Assembly (NCBI GenBank): GCA_030710605.1
Contig: CP092863.1
Coordinates: 115,820,680-115,884,679, forward strand
Reading direction: 5' to 3'
DNA length: 64,000 nt
Source: Cordylochernes scorpioides
Lineage: Eukaryota > Arthropoda > Arachnida > Pseudoscorpiones > Chernetidae
Shown here in pieces: positions 54,801 through 62,900 of the stretch. Both the position numbers and the translations under genes were made by a program. The notes below the pieces were generated by a model. The model was not told the DNA's origin. It ran no database searches and saw only the letters and a list, made by a program, of their open reading frames with translations. The first letter of the stretch is position 1; every line of letters starts with the position of its first letter.

Positions 54801-55141
54801 TTCAGACAATAATTCTAAAATATATTACAGTGACCTTTATTGAAGACACATGAGATAATCAAGTGTGCACAGCCTCTGTCTCCTTAAAAAAATTAGATGA
54901 CTGGTGACATCAAAGACTTTCTACTTCCATAAGTTTTGTCCATGAGTGTAATTGTTTATGACAAATGTCACACACAGAGGACTAACACACTAGGATGTTG
55001 ACCACAGTGAAAGGCTGGAAGCTGTTTGGAGTCCGGGCGTTCCTGCACCAGTACACCCAGTATGGGATGGAGCAGGAGGACTTTGTGGAGAGTTTCGCCC
55101 GGGTTGAACAGATGCTGGCAAGTTACTCCAAACTCCACTAG
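39749..55141 (+). CDS. TUBD1: Delta-tubulin (gene span, 7 exons)
   Basis: A tubulin-family GTPase needed for centriole and basal-body triplet microtubules. Exons: 39749-39867, 40632-40704, 43282-43569, 46056-46305, 49788-49952, 54037-54267, 55008-55141 (1260 nt, 419 residues plus stop). Every junction is GT-AG and phases chain without error. The N terminus has 'QIGQCGNQLG', and exon 3 has the tubulin GTP-binding signature 'AGGTGSGLG'. 'RAILLDTEP' in exon 2 and 'HQYTQYGMEQEDF' in exon 7 favour delta over alpha, beta or gamma tubulin. About 30 residues shorter than the vertebrate protein, mostly between exons 5 and 6. The introns hold MITEs, SINEs and hammerhead-type repeats. Confidence 0.92.
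40290..40592 (-). repeat. SINE-1 copy in delta-tubulin intron 1
   Basis: Minus-strand copy with tail near 40300, body at 40330-40480 and tRNA head at 40500-40590 ('tttaatcctggatca' over the B box). The head is included in the segment duplicated at 2286-2562. Confidence 0.75.
40632..40704 (+). CDS. TUBD1: Delta-tubulin exon 2
   Basis: 73 bp, acceptor 'gacgtggcag', donor 'aag|gtaacc'. The first base completes Arg; then 'FFKESDLKEGVPEARAILLD' and 'TEPK'. The RFF and RAxLxDxEP patterns match delta-tubulin. A near-identical copy lies at 2426-2501. Confidence 0.9.
40793..40965. mobile_element. MITE M1 copy
   Basis: 173 bp, TA-flanked, ends 'cagtagaacctctctg' and 'ggaggttctactg'. Confidence 0.8.
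41700..42045 (+). repeat. Repeat R copy
   Basis: 'gtcccaagcctggatgaaaa' to 'gattgagtggagataagaaa' with the R landmarks. A 3'-end-only copy lies just upstream at 41100-41190. Confidence 0.7.
42298..42731. mobile_element. Mariner-like MITE with four tandem end repeats
   Basis: Ends 'tacactcatgaataaaactt' and the complement of 'aaacttaaggaagt' near 42727. The left subterminal unit of about 62 bp ('aaggaagttgtaccttttag' to 'aagatacactcatgg') is repeated four times (42310-42600). Compact copies are at 54747 and 63421. Confidence 0.7.
43060..43175 (+). ncRNA. Family A right arm with canonical core CTGATGA
   Basis: Core CTGATGA at 43079-43085, hairpin GGTAAC/GTTACC with AATGCT loop, GAA, then ACATC. 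The core is textbook, but ACAT is no longer palindromic. It lies inside delta-tubulin intron 2, 107 bp before exon 3. Confidence 0.5.
43282..43569 (+). CDS. TUBD1: Delta-tubulin exon 3
   Basis: 288 bp, phase 0 at both ends, acceptor 'gtgtgccag', donor 'cat|gtaagt'. Holds 'GAANNWACGY' and the GTP-binding loop 'MSLAGGTGSGLGSMVTETLR'. Confidence 0.93.
43870..44192 (-). repeat. SINE-1, nearly full length
   Basis: T-run and 'gcttatccctagtacacg' at the left, tRNA head 'gggatacgaacccgggtc' (B-box complement) at 44124-44141, and 'ccttccaccgacccccc' at the right. One of the best-preserved copies. Confidence 0.8.
44738..45008 (+). repeat. SINE-1, nearly full length
   Basis: tRNA head from 'ggggggtcggtggaaggctg', B box 'gggttcgattccc' at about 44792-44804, body to 'ccatgattatcatgg'. 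The tail 'gtaccacgtgtactaggg' is missing. Confidence 0.8.
45598..45800. repeat. Family B inverted pair (subfamily B2)
   Basis: Arms 'aattaaaaaggcatatattg' and complement; the right-arm motif (45680-45727) reads 'accttgataaagg', hairpin, 'ctgaaatattggt'. The inner spacer is very short. Confidence 0.65.
46056..46305 (+). CDS. TUBD1: Delta-tubulin exon 4
   Basis: 250 bp, acceptor 'tttccag', donor 'ctag|gtagcc'. 'GEVSVQSYNVVMSAASL' and 'ADGLVILENDQLL' match the tubulin region after the P-loop-like signature. Confidence 0.9.
46357..46668. mobile_element. Family A inverted pair
   Basis: 'cacaaggtaataagaccaaa' on the left, 'aaattgtgccatatc' on the right. 'tggtatagt' precedes the left end and follows the right end (with one mismatch further out), a target duplication of at least 9 bp. 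Inserted in delta-tubulin intron 4, about 50 bp after exon 4. Confidence 0.7.
46680..46760. repeat. Pogo-like MITE scrap
   Basis: 'tagtaaaaccctgctaaaat' and 'gttcactattgaagggtttt' resemble the ends of the pogo family at 47843 with the centre removed. Confidence 0.45.
46760..47112. repeat. Family A inverted pair, diverged
   Basis: 'aaacacaaggtaaaataaga' on the left; the right-arm motif at 46996-47040 with core CTGATGA, hairpin GGTAAC/GTTACT and GAAACGTC. Confidence 0.65.
47377..47553. mobile_element. MITE T, compact copy
   Basis: 177 bp with ends 'cagttaaacctgtctatag' and 'ctatagacaggtttaattg'. It lacks the tandem amplification seen at 30181. Confidence 0.8.
47716..47767 (-). ncRNA. Type I hammerhead ribozyme, family D
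   Basis: Read on the minus strand: GCC-UUC-UCCACG, core CUGACGA (47755-47749), stem II GCGC-CAACA-GCGC, GAA, palindrome ACGCGU, U (47726), then CGUGGA-U-GGC. Stem I is 6 bp plus 3 bp across an internal loop. All invariant core positions (C3 U4 G5 A6 G8 A9, G12 A13 A14, A15.1-U16.1, H17) are met. The palindromic stem III without a loop suggests activity as a dimer, as described for short type I hammerheads. Predicted cleavage is between 47726 and 47725. Confidence 0.75.
47843..49280 (+). mobile_element. Pogo-like element, uninterrupted copy
   Basis: 1438 bp, TA-flanked, ends 'cagtaaaaccccgctaatac' and 'ctatagaggggttttactg'. Subterminal 'ataacgaac' repeats. A 77-codon frame at 48607-48837 with an acidic end ('SSSIDLEYTELYLF') may be a transposase C-terminal remnant; no catalytic residues can be assigned. 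Confidence 0.75.
49436..49490 (-). ncRNA. Degenerate family D hammerhead
   Basis: Same hairpin GCGC-CAACA-GCGC and GAAACGC, but the core reads CUGACAA (G8 changed), the palindrome is ACGCAU, and stem I mispairs. Probably inactive. Confidence 0.6.
49788..49952 (+). CDS. TUBD1: Delta-tubulin exon 5
   Basis: 165 bp, acceptor 'tgcgcag', donor 'gag|gtttgt' (a weak donor). Encodes 'DILAHCVPHPQYKLLGLRMV'. Confidence 0.88.
50388..50800 (+). repeat. Repeat K with LINE 3' end
   Basis: K landmarks as at 28900, running on without a break through 'gtgcctggatcat'-type sequence into 'catggaattcgtgcaatatt' and 'ggggataagaaacaacagca', the LINE 3' terminus. It shows that K belongs 5' of the same 3' tail. Confidence 0.65.
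50815..51183. repeat. Family A pair split by SINE-2
   Basis: Left arm to 'accatcatcagatagtcata'; right arm from 'agtttaacaatactgttatc'. The motif is decayed ('tgcctaag', 'tgttatcaaaatgtcac'). Confidence 0.6.
50899..51082 (+). mobile_element. SINE-2, copy 2, with target duplication
   Basis: 'cagatagtcatata' occurs immediately before (about 50882-50895) and after (about 51087-51100) the SINE, a 14-bp target duplication. Head 'gtcggtggacgagtgggtaa', B box 'gttgaatcccac', end 'gagcggtacctattaatgtg'. Inserted into family A. Confidence 0.8.
51318..51762. mobile_element. Family A inverted pair with 12-bp target duplication
   Basis: TTGTTTTATTTA at 51306-51317 and 51763-51774. Left end 'tgataaggtacaatt'; right end 'attaccttgtgt'. 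Inner arms 'accacagtatggtttaaata' and the complement. The right-arm motif (about 51678-51733) has core CTGAAGA and GAAATGTC. Confidence 0.8.
52465..52735. repeat. Family C inverted pair split by SINE-1
   Basis: Left arm 'tttacttgaataaaggaagc' to 'agcccttcttcagc' (motif on minus: CUGAAGA, hairpin GGGC-UU-GCCC, GAA, palindrome AGCU, U). Right arm 52673-52735 has the motif on plus with 'ttgaagaagagtttgcccga'. A minus-strand SINE-1 3' half (52530-52660) lies between. Confidence 0.55.
52733..52791. repeat. Near-perfect 27-bp-arm hairpin
   Basis: 'gacacttcggccagaaaa', loop ACAA, 'ttttctggccgaagtgtc', extended outward by 'aaaataaaa'/'ttttatttt'. It abuts family C and could be a further foldback family or a recent insertion. 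Confidence 0.6.
52903..53128 (+). repeat. SINE-1 body with A-tail
   Basis: 'aaaaatgctccaatggcctc' to 'gtactagggataagcaaaaa'. Headless but otherwise well preserved. Confidence 0.75.
53225..53345. repeat. Family G arm
   Basis: 'gatgagccaggccctccctt' to 'ataatagtttcgaat' matches one arm of the palindrome at 31212-31447. Confidence 0.6.
53540..53915. mobile_element. MITE M1 with tandemly amplified right end
   Basis: Left end 'cagtagaactacccc' after TA at 53538-53539. The right terminal 48 bp ('gagaggtgtcctctagtgag' to 'gaggttttactgta') is repeated about five times (53675-53912). Confidence 0.75.
54037..54267 (+). CDS. TUBD1: Delta-tubulin exon 6
   Basis: 231 bp, acceptor 'gggttcag', donor 'ctgg|gtgggt'. 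'VSLLAVLRGPDISQADLEPL' and 'LYFTSWGSGFKTW' fit the C-terminal domain. About 20-30 residues present before this point in vertebrate delta-tubulin are missing, either a real shortening or an unseen small exon between 49953 and 54036. Confidence 0.88.
54341..54655. repeat. Repeat H inverted pair
   Basis: Left 'gatctaaagagacaagggtc' with 'gcctctcccgtcaaaataga'; right 'tattttgacgggagaggtga' with 'cccttgtctctttag'. Between them are H body landmarks in both directions. Immediately after delta-tubulin exon 6. Confidence 0.65.
54747..54952. mobile_element. Mariner-like MITE
   Basis: Ends 'gactcatagagacaaaactt' and 'aagttttgtccatgagtgta'; body 'acagtgacctttattgaaga' as in the other copies. Confidence 0.7.
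55008..55141 (+). CDS. TUBD1: Delta-tubulin exon 7 and stop
   Basis: 134 bp, acceptor 'gaccacag', ends TAG 55139-55141. 'GWKLFGVRAFLHQYTQYGME' and 'FVESFARVEQMLASYSKLH' form the C-terminal helices. It lacks the acidic tail of alpha and beta tubulins, as expected for delta. Confidence 0.92.
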
Positions 55142-55746
55142 CTCAACATTTCTTTGAGGAACTCAAGTCTGGAAAACAAGGAGTCTTCAAGAGAAAGGCC
55201 ATGGAGGGGAGTTGGTCAAATTCTGGTATTCCCTGGTCATGCTACTGTTGTTGTGTGGTCTCCATTTAACACCTGTGTTTAGGACAGTCTAGGGATTTAG
55301 GACAGAGACAAAACCCTATAGAAATTTTAGATCCTAATTATATACATGTTCTGAACCAAAACTGTATTCTTGGTCTTATATCCACTTCAGTTTGAGAATC
55401 AACTGCTTAATTCATGTCCTCTCAGAAGTCATGATTTTTTATTATTGTTTAATTTTTTCCCCCTGCATGAAATAGATGGAGTTGTAAATGATAAACTTTT
55501 ATGTCTCTGTGATTGAGAGGAAATGTCTTAAAGATAGAACATGCCACACATACATAGATACGCACCCAAACCTATTCTCAGTGTAATAGTTGTAAATGTT
55601 TGTGAATAAAGTATTAACCCTAAAACAAGTTTACTCCTTAATATTGATTATTTTGATACAGGCCATTTTCCCCTTTCAACTCTTTCCTTCAGGTTAGCTG
55701 ATCTTAGTAATTTAGCTCTGTCTTTGTGGTCCTCTAGACCTGCTCA
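55142..55746 (+). other. Delta-tubulin 3' UTR and downstream spacer
   Basis: Non-repetitive sequence from the stop to AATAAA (55605) and about 135 bp beyond. No ORF of interest. Confidence 0.5.
55605..55610 (+). terminator. TUBD1: Poly(A) signal of delta-tubulin
   Basis: AATAAA in 'tgtgaataaagtatt', 464 bp after the stop codon, with no earlier canonical AATAAA seen in the 3' UTR. Confidence 0.65.
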
Positions 55747-56097
55747 AACTGTTGTTGTTGTTGTTTCTTATCCCCTTGTGTAAAGATTACACGAATTCCA
55801 TGAGTTCATGCTCCTCGAGCTGTTTTATGATGAGCAGTGGCCTCTCCCAAAGGTCCTGTTTAGTACATCTAATGCAAGCCAAAATGTGTTCTGGAGCTGC
55901 AGGTGCCAAGCTACATTTTGGGCAAGTGGGGTAGATTTTGTTATTATTTTCTAACTTCAATGGCTTGAGATGGCTCAAACTGTGCTTACATTTAGTCAGG
56001 AGCTGTTTATCTCTTGGTCCTTCATTGCCTGTAGTTACTGCCCAAGTTCTTACTTGCCCAAAATGTAGCTTGGTACCTGCAGCTTCAGAACACATTC
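55747..56097 (-). repeat. LINE 3' end, 5'-truncated copy
   Basis: 'ttgttgttgttgtttcttat' at the left is the complement of the (AAC)n tail. It contains the last ORF2 codons and about 160 bp further upstream, then stops at 'agaacacattc', where the tail of the next LINE begins directly. Confidence 0.75.
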
Positions 56098-56137
56098 TGT
56101 TGTTGTTGTTGTTGTTTCTTATCCCCTTGTGTAAAGA

Positions 56138-59100
56138 TTACACGAATTCCATGAGTTCATGCTCCTCGAGCTGTTTTATGATGAGCAGCGGCCTCTCCCA
56201 AAGGTCCTGTTTAGTGCATCTAATGCAAGCCAAAATGTGTTCTGGAGCTGCAGGTACCAAATTACATTTTGGGCAAGTGGGATAAATTTTGTTATTATTT
56301 TCTATCTTCAATGGCTTGAGATGGCCTGTTCTAAATCTTGTTAGTGTTGTTTGATGCTGTCTATTTCTGATCTTCAGAGCTCCTCCTGGGTTCACTCCAC
56401 TGTACCAACTGTGCTTAGGTGGGATCCTCCAGTTCTTGTTTATTTTTGTTTTGGCTATTGTTTCTATTTCTTTAAAAGTAAGTTTATTTTTCTGTGGCAA
56501 GGGTTCTTTTGTGCCTTTTTTCGCTAGCACATCAGCAGCTTCATTGCCTTCAATGCCAACGTGTGAGGGTATCCATTGAAGGTGAATTTTTGAGGTTTTT
56601 GAGAGTTTTTGGAGATAACCAATTATGTTCCTGCTTACTTTGTCTCTGAGTTCCCCTGTGTGACTCAAGTGTTGTATGGCACTTCTACTATCAGTAAGAA
56701 TCCAGATATCTTGATAATTAGTATTTCTGATGGATTTTAAGGCTTCATAGATGGCTATAAGTTCTGATCTGAAGACTGAGCAAAAATCTGGGTTTCTTCT
56801 GTTCATTTTCTCAATGCCATTTGTGGTTTTGATGAGACAGCCACTGCCAGTGTGTCCTAGCTCGTCTCTGCTACCATCGGTATAGATAGTTATTGCATTT
56901 TTAGGAATGTTATTAATTATTTCTAATGATAATTGTTTTAAGTATTCTGGATTTTGGTATTGTTTGTTGGTGGGTTCTTTTAAAGTGGCATTAAAAATAA
57001 CATTTTGTAGTGGTTTGCATGGAGAAATTTTTTCTGCTAAATAATTTTTTTCCACTTTATATTTTAAAAATTCATTTCTTTTGGCCAGGTGTAGAGGGCC
57101 TTCTTTTTTGAGTCTTAAATTGGATTCCCAATTAAGTATGTACTTGGAAGTTCTGTGTTTGTTTCCATAACTCTTGATTTTGTTTATATATTTTGGCAGA
57201 TTGTAGCTTCTTCTATCCTTTAGGGGCATAATGTCTGCCTCGTAAAGTACAATATCATTAGGGCAGGTATTTCGAAGACCTGTAATAATTCTAGCTGCAC
57301 TTAGTTGTATCCTTTCCAGTGATTTTAGATTTGTTTCAGATGCTGTACCATAGATTTGATATCCATATTCCAGGATAGGTCTAATTAGAGATGTGTAAGT
57401 TAAATTTAGTGTGGTTGCATCGGCTCCCCACTCTCTTCCTGAAATATATTTCAGGATTTTTAGTCGGTCTCTTCCTTTTCTAATAACTTCTTCAATATGT
57501 TTACTGGAGTTAATTTCTGGATCCAGAGTGTAGCCAAGATATTTAGGATGTTTATTATATTGCAATTGTTGTTCTTTCAGAATAATTTTTGGTCTTATTT
57601 TGTATAGTTTCTTATCAGTAGTAAAAAGACAGGTTTCAGATTTTTGGGGGTTAAATTCTAATTTATGTTTATTAGCAAATTTTTCTAGGTGGAAAAGAGT
57701 CTTGTTCAAATCTCTTTCAGCTTTTTTCCAGTTAGTATTGCTGCTCCATAGAATAATGTCATCAGCGAAAAGTCCAATATTGGTTTTATGTGAAATTTTT
57801 TCTTCTATGCCTGCAATAAATAGGGTGAAGAGAGTTGGGCTAAGGACTGATCCTTGTGGTAATCCTTGGTACAATTTGAAGGTTTTAGATAGAGTGCCAT
57901 TATATTTGACCCTGATGTATCTATTTTTAAGGAAATCATTTATCCAAGTGATAGCTTTTCCATCAATTTTGAAATTTTTGTATAATTTTGTAATTAACTT
58001 GTTTTTCCATACCTTATCAAAAGCTTGTGTAAGGTCTAAAAAAGCAGCTATTGTGTGGTTAGTTTGTTTTCTGTTTTGTGCATCTTTTACCTTTTGTGTG
58101 AAAAATAAGAGTTGGTCTATTGTCCCATGTCCTTTCCTAAATCCATATTGTTCTTCTGGTAAGAGATTTCTTGTGTCAAGGTGGTAGGTAAGTCGTCTGA
58201 GTATAATTTTTTCCATTAATTTGCAGCAAATACTTGTGAGGGAGATAGGTCGGTAGTTTTTTGGGTCATCAGCAGATTTGTCAAGTTTTTTAATAGGAAT
58301 TATTGTTGCAATTTTCCAGTCTTGAGGCAATTTTCCAGTTTTCCAGGAGTTATTGAAAATATCAAGAAGTTTTTCTTTGCCATTTTTGCCCAAGTTTGAT
58401 ATCATTTGGCCATGGATTCCATCTGGCCCAGGAGTCTTGTTCAGGTCAGTGTTTTCTAATGCATAATCTAGCTCTTTCATATTGATTTTTTCATGGAAAA
58501 TATTATGAGTGCTAGTGACGTTTTTACAGTCATGGATAATCTTGCGGGCCTTTTTTTCAACTTTCTTATCTTTTATTTCAAATTTGATTTTACTACTTAT
58601 TTGATATGAATTACCTAAAAGATTAGCAGCATTTTTGTCATTAGTTGCTGGGGTACCATCTATATTCTTAATCATATTTGTGTTTTCAGTTTGTGGCTGG
58701 GCTCTGTCAATTTGTTTTGCCAAATGCCAAAGTTTTGTATTTGGGTTTCTTGGGTTCAGGTTTTCACAAGTTTGTTTCCATTTTTCCCTTTTCATATTTA
58801 CGTATAATCTTTTTATTTTTGCATTCACAATGTTCAGTTCAGTTCTACAATTTGTTTGGTTTTGGGTGTACTTTTTTTGTAGTTCATTTCTTTTAGTTAT
58901 AAGTGTTTGAATATCTTTTGCCTGGTGTGTATAATTTGGAATCCATTTCTTAATATTACCTCTTGGTATTGAAACTTTGGCTGCTTTAATAATGGTGTTT
59001 TTGAAAGATATCCAATTTTGCTCCATATCTTTTATTCTAGTGGGTGCTTTTCTAAAGTCTTCATTGGTGTTTTGCTGGTAAAGATTCCAATTAGCCTTTT

Positions 59101-59734
59101 TGAAGTTCCAGAATTTTTCTTTAAATGAGCTGGTTTTGGTCTTTGTGCTAATTTCTATCAAAATAGGCAAATGATCACTTCCAATACTTTTTAATATTTG
59201 CCATTTGCATTTGTGGAAAATGTCAGGACTGGAGAAACTTATATCAAGGGCTTGTGCGGTATTATAACTGTAGGAATGGTGGGTAGGATTCCCATCATCT
59301 AAGCACATGAAGGCATTGTCGTCAAATAAGTTTGAAAGTATTTTGCCTCTTGGGTTTGGCGTGGAACATCCCCATAGTTGATGTTTGGCATTAAGGTCAC
59401 CTACAATAATAGTGTTGTCTGTAAGAAATTGAGCCATTGTTCCATCGTCAATAAGTTTATTGTTTGGTGGGTGATACATATTGAATATGTTGATGGTTTT
59501 GTTTTGATTGAGGTAGACTTTGATACCTTGGGCTTCGAGGTCTGATGTGTTTGAAATATTAATAGCTATATCTTCATAGTACAAATTCTTGATTAAAAAT
59601 GCAAGGCCACCCCCTTCTTTATTTCTGTCTTTTCTGAGGATATTGTAGTTTTTATATTTGAGATTGTACTTTTCATTTAATTTGGTTTCCTGTAGGGCTA
59701 TAATTTGTATCTTTTGTTTTTCAGCTATTTCCAT
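56138..59734 (-). CDS. LINE ORF2: endonuclease, reverse transcriptase, RNase H
   Basis: About 1,199 codons from the ATG at 59734. The frame is open upstream to 59830 but that part is the inverted 3'-end copy. AP endonuclease with 'IIALQETKLNEKY', 'IIVGDLNAKHQLWG' and 'GSDHLPI'. RT with 'KTPGPDGIHGQMI', 'AFLDLTQAFDKVW', 'GLPQGSVLSPTLFTLF' and catalytic 'FADDIILW'. RNase H with 'TIYTDGSRD', 'ELIAIYEALK', 'LTDSRSAIQHL' and 'WIPSHVGIEGNEAADVLAKK'. A C-terminal Cys/His cluster 'CPKCNLVPAAPEHILACIRC'. All catalytic residues look present, so the enzyme could be functional. Confidence 0.9.
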   Translation of the reverse strand: MEIAEKQKIQIIALQETKLNEKYNLKYKNYNILRKDRNKEGGGLAFLIKNLYYEDIAINISNTSDLEAQGIKVYLNQNKTINIFNMYHPPNNKLIDDGTMAQFLTDNTIIVGDLNAKHQLWGCSTPNPRGKILSNLFDDNAFMCLDDGNPTHHSYSYNTAQALDISFSSPDIFHKCKWQILKSIGSDHLPILIEISTKTKTSSFKEKFWNFKKANWNLYQQNTNEDFRKAPTRIKDMEQNWISFKNTIIKAAKVSIPRGNIKKWIPNYTHQAKDIQTLITKRNELQKKYTQNQTNCRTELNIVNAKIKRLYVNMKREKWKQTCENLNPRNPNTKLWHLAKQIDRAQPQTENTNMIKNIDGTPATNDKNAANLLGNSYQISSKIKFEIKDKKVEKKARKIIHDCKNVTSTHNIFHEKINMKELDYALENTDLNKTPGPDGIHGQMISNLGKNGKEKLLDIFNNSWKTGKLPQDWKIATIIPIKKLDKSADDPKNYRPISLTSICCKLMEKIILRRLTYHLDTRNLLPEEQYGFRKGHGTIDQLLFFTQKVKDAQNRKQTNHTIAAFLDLTQAFDKVWKNKLITKLYKNFKIDGKAITWINDFLKNRYIRVKYNGTLSKTFKLYQGLPQGSVLSPTLFTLFIAGIEEKISHKTNIGLFADDIILWSSNTNWKKAERDLNKTLFHLEKFANKHKLEFNPQKSETCLFTTDKKLYKIRPKIILKEQQLQYNKHPKYLGYTLDPEINSSKHIEEVIRKGRDRLKILKYISGREWGADATTLNLTYTSLIRPILEYGYQIYGTASETNLKSLERIQLSAARIITGLRNTCPNDIVLYEADIMPLKDRRSYNLPKYINKIKSYGNKHRTSKYILNWESNLRLKKEGPLHLAKRNEFLKYKVEKNYLAEKISPCKPLQNVIFNATLKEPTNKQYQNPEYLKQLSLEIINNIPKNAITIYTDGSRDELGHTGSGCLIKTTNGIEKMNRRNPDFCSVFRSELIAIYEALKSIRNTNYQDIWILTDSRSAIQHLSHTGELRDKVSRNIIGYLQKLSKTSKIHLQWIPSHVGIEGNEAADVLAKKGTKEPLPQKNKLTFKEIETIAKTKINKNWRIPPKHSWYSGVNPGGALKIRNRQHQTTLTRFRTGHLKPLKIENNNKIYPTCPKCNLVPAAPEHILACIRCTKQDLWERPLLIIKQLEEHELMEFV

Positions 59735-59744
59735 TATAGAGCAC

Positions 59745-59840
59745 ATTCTGACTTGTATTAGATGTACTAAACAGGACCTTTGGGAGAGGCTGCTGCTTAT
59801 CATAAAACAGCTCAAGGAGCATGGACTCATGGAATTATTA
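59745..59840 (+). repeat. Inverted LINE 3'-end fragment at the 5' end of the LINE
   Basis: 'ggacctttgggagaggctgc' and 'aaaacagctcaaggagcatg' on the plus strand repeat the end of ORF2 in reverse orientation to the element that follows. Confidence 0.75.
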
Positions 59841-59841
59841 T

Positions 59842-59968
59842 TCAGTACTTTTGTCTGAAGATGGTAACAACGCTGTTACTGAAATGTCACACACTATTTA
59901 TTTATTTGGATTTGGTCTTATTACCTTGTGTTTATAATCTATAATCCAAATTGTACCTTATCATGGAA
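59842..59968 (+). repeat. Family A right arm
   Basis: 'ttcagtacttttgtctgaag', hairpin GGTAAC-AACGCT-GTTACT, 'gaaatgtcacacac', then the full outer arm to 'aattgtaccttatcat'. The LINE fragment resumes after it ('ggaattcatgtaatcttt', 59965-59990), with the break at 'catggaatt'. So this A arm is inserted into the LINE 3' end, possibly with a duplication of 'atggaatt'. Confidence 0.7.
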
Positions 59969-59999
59969 TTCATGTAATCTTTACACAAGGGGATAAAAA

Positions 60000-62900
60000 A
60001 AAAAAACAACTGCCATATATAGTTAAACCTTAGAACAACCTTAGTAACCTTATGTTTCTTATCTATACTCCAAATTGTACCTTATCATTAAGGACTTTAG
60101 AATTAAGACGTTTTTATAAAAGAGGCTGTTATATAATGAGGTTCCACTGGTAATTGATGCTCATTTTTAAATAACCACTGAAACTCACAATGAAATTGTT
60201 GACTGTACTTGGAGTACAAAATTGACAATTATTCAGTGACTAGAGAAAGGTAAATTTGAGGTTTACAAACCAAATTTTTTTTTATTTGTACAATTGGAAG
60301 GAAAACTACTTTGTGGTGATTGAATGATTAATCCTTGTGTTAAATAAATGAAACATGTAAAGGATATAAGTTTTTAAAAATAATTTTATTGACAAGAGCA
60401 AAAATTTCAATATAACTTTGAAAAAATTCTATATATATAATAATAATATATAAATAATAATAAAAAAGTGTAATGAAGCAATATGGTTATGAAGTTGATA
60501 TTTAGCTAAAAAAAAAAAATGGTTGTAAAAAAAATTACAAAAAAAGAAAAATTGACAATTTATATATATATATAAAAATTGAGCATATAAAATAATAAAA
60601 GGGGTGTAATACTTTGAAGAAATATATTATAAAAAAGGGGGACACAACAAGGGCTATAAGGAAATATATTTGGCCAAACACAGCCCAGACATTTGCTAAG
60701 ATCACATTGGACTTGCCTTGGTTTGGCTTAATATTGGTTCAGTGAGTGGGTGAGCTCTGGACTTGGAAAGGAACTATACCCCAGGTTGGGAGTATTAATT
60801 ATTGCCCCCATTGAAATAGTGGTTGTTTAAATGGGAGCAAAGTTGAGTATTTGATTCTTCCTTAGGACTGAACAACACCTTTGTGAACACAATGACTCTT
60901 TGAACAAAAGAAAATACACCAATTGACAAAATGATCATTTCTCAGGTTCAGTAAAAAAATATATATTCCAATCCCTGACAAAATTCTGGGAGCACCAATT
61001 CTTTTTATTATAAAAAAGTGAATCCAAGACGAGTTTCAGAACAGTCTCCTATAGCAAGTAGGACGACATGACACTGGCAAATGATATTTGTTGCAATGTT
61101 GATGATAATAAAGATTTTATAATTAAGGTTGATTGTTCACAAATTGCCTGATGTCACTTTATTATTGTGTAATTTGTTTCAAGCATTCAATGGTGTTTAT
61201 CCTGTGTGTAGCTTCATCACCCAAACTGTCTTTGGTTTAAACAAAGCTCTAGCCAATATAGCAATGTTAAAGATTTGCATAGTCTGTCAAGGCCTGACAG
61301 TTGTAGAAATGTGGTTTCACACAATGAGTGCAACATGTAGAGTTTGTATGAGACAGATTTTGTGAGATCCTACAATAATTGTATTTGACTTGGCCAATAG
61401 ATGGCGCACACAATTAATTAGTGGGACATATAGGGACAGCTATTGTTTACAAAATGAATGACCAAAGTTTGCCATCATCTCCTCCCGATATTGTAAACCA
61501 TGTTGGAACTGTGCTGTCATAATTAGAGAGAGGGTGCTATTGGAACATTTTTTACAAAGTGTTGGAGAGATAAGGATTCCTTATGTATAGATATTGCCTT
61601 ACCCCTCATTTATTTATCTAGGGTTCAATACCTTTAAGAAATAGAGAAAAATATTGACAATTTTACTCATTTAAAAATATGTGTGTATATGACCAGAATC
61701 GTACCAATTGTGTCATATTTTTTGTTGTTTTAACACAACACTTACTCTAAGTTTATCTTTCCAAAAATTTATTATCATTTTCTCTCAATCTTTGAAGTTG
61801 AGTTGAAAATGGCAATTTGAAAGGAAATTGATCAGGATTTTTTTTTAAACTGCAAGCTTATATTGCAAATGAATTAGTAAAGCTGATATCAGGTGAGACA
61901 GAAAAAAAGGGTCAATTCTGACAAGTTGTTTTTCCTTTCTAGACATAGTGTCCAACAATGTGGAATGCTACTACCATATTTCAGTGTATTTTTATAATGT
62001 GAGAAATAGATAGCTGGAATCTCTCAGAGTGGTTTCACATAAACCACAAGCCACCTTGATCCCCATCTTGTCATGTTAAAATGGCTGTTGAGGCAATGAC
62101 ATTTCCTTTATATTGGAGATCTCTCTTCCTATGGACACATGTGGTTTTTTTTAATATGAAACAATATATCACAATCCTGTTCAAATTTCCTATAAACACC
62201 AAAATGCATATATACAATCCTACTCTGCACAAATTCTTTTTAATTCAACATCCCAAGGAATAAGAATTTTTGATTGAATTAAAGTTGTTGGTGTTGTGGA
62301 TTAAATTGAGGACAAGACACCTATGCACACACAAGACTTAAATTCTCCAGACTATATTACACTGGAACTGAACCATAGAAAAGTTTCAAATATATTCAAG
62401 TAATATCTAATCAATGAACACGTTTGTTCCACCCAAATCCTTGAACCAAAACAAGCCAAACCTCAGCAAGGTGGGGATTGGAGAGTTTTATAAACTAAAT
62501 TATAAAAAAAGGGCAGTGTTGGAGAGATAGACAATATGTACAGGGGAGAGGAACTTACTTGCCTCCCCACGGCTTATAAAATTACAAACTTTATACAGAC
62601 ATCTTTTTTCTTGTTTTAAATTGCATTTTTTTTCTGTTGCGACCTTTACACATATTTCTATATCATTGAGAGAGAAACAACAACAACAACAATTATATAA
62701 ATAAGAAGATCTATGTACACAATATACACAAATGTGGAGAAAGGAGTGGAGGCAATGGGTTTGTTTAATTCTACTTGGAATAGAGGAATGACCACTGCAT
62801 GGATTGCATTGCTACTGGGACTGAAATAACTAAAATTTAGATTGGAGCCAACATTGAAGAGGTAGCTAGAACGTTATCATGGAACCGAGGCCATGAAAGA

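Larger units (their letters stand above)
56098..59840 (-). mobile_element. LINE with RNase H (Jockey/I-like), ORF2 open
   Basis: Minus-strand element ending in an (AAC)n tail at 56098-56116. ORF2 is intact for about 1,199 codons. There is no ORF1: the 5' side stops at the start of the endonuclease and is joined head-to-head to an inverted copy of the same LINE's 3' end (59745-59840). Confidence 0.85.

Noticed and set aside
39749-55141. Alpha-, beta- or gamma-tubulin
   Set aside because: It keeps the GTP-binding signature, but exon 2 'RAILLDTEP', the divergent middle and the 'HQYTQYGMEQEDF' end match delta-tubulin better, and the acidic tail is absent.
57600-58910. Plus-strand ORFs of up to 195 codons
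   Set aside because: They are antisense shadows of the LINE ORF2 and have no recognisable domains.
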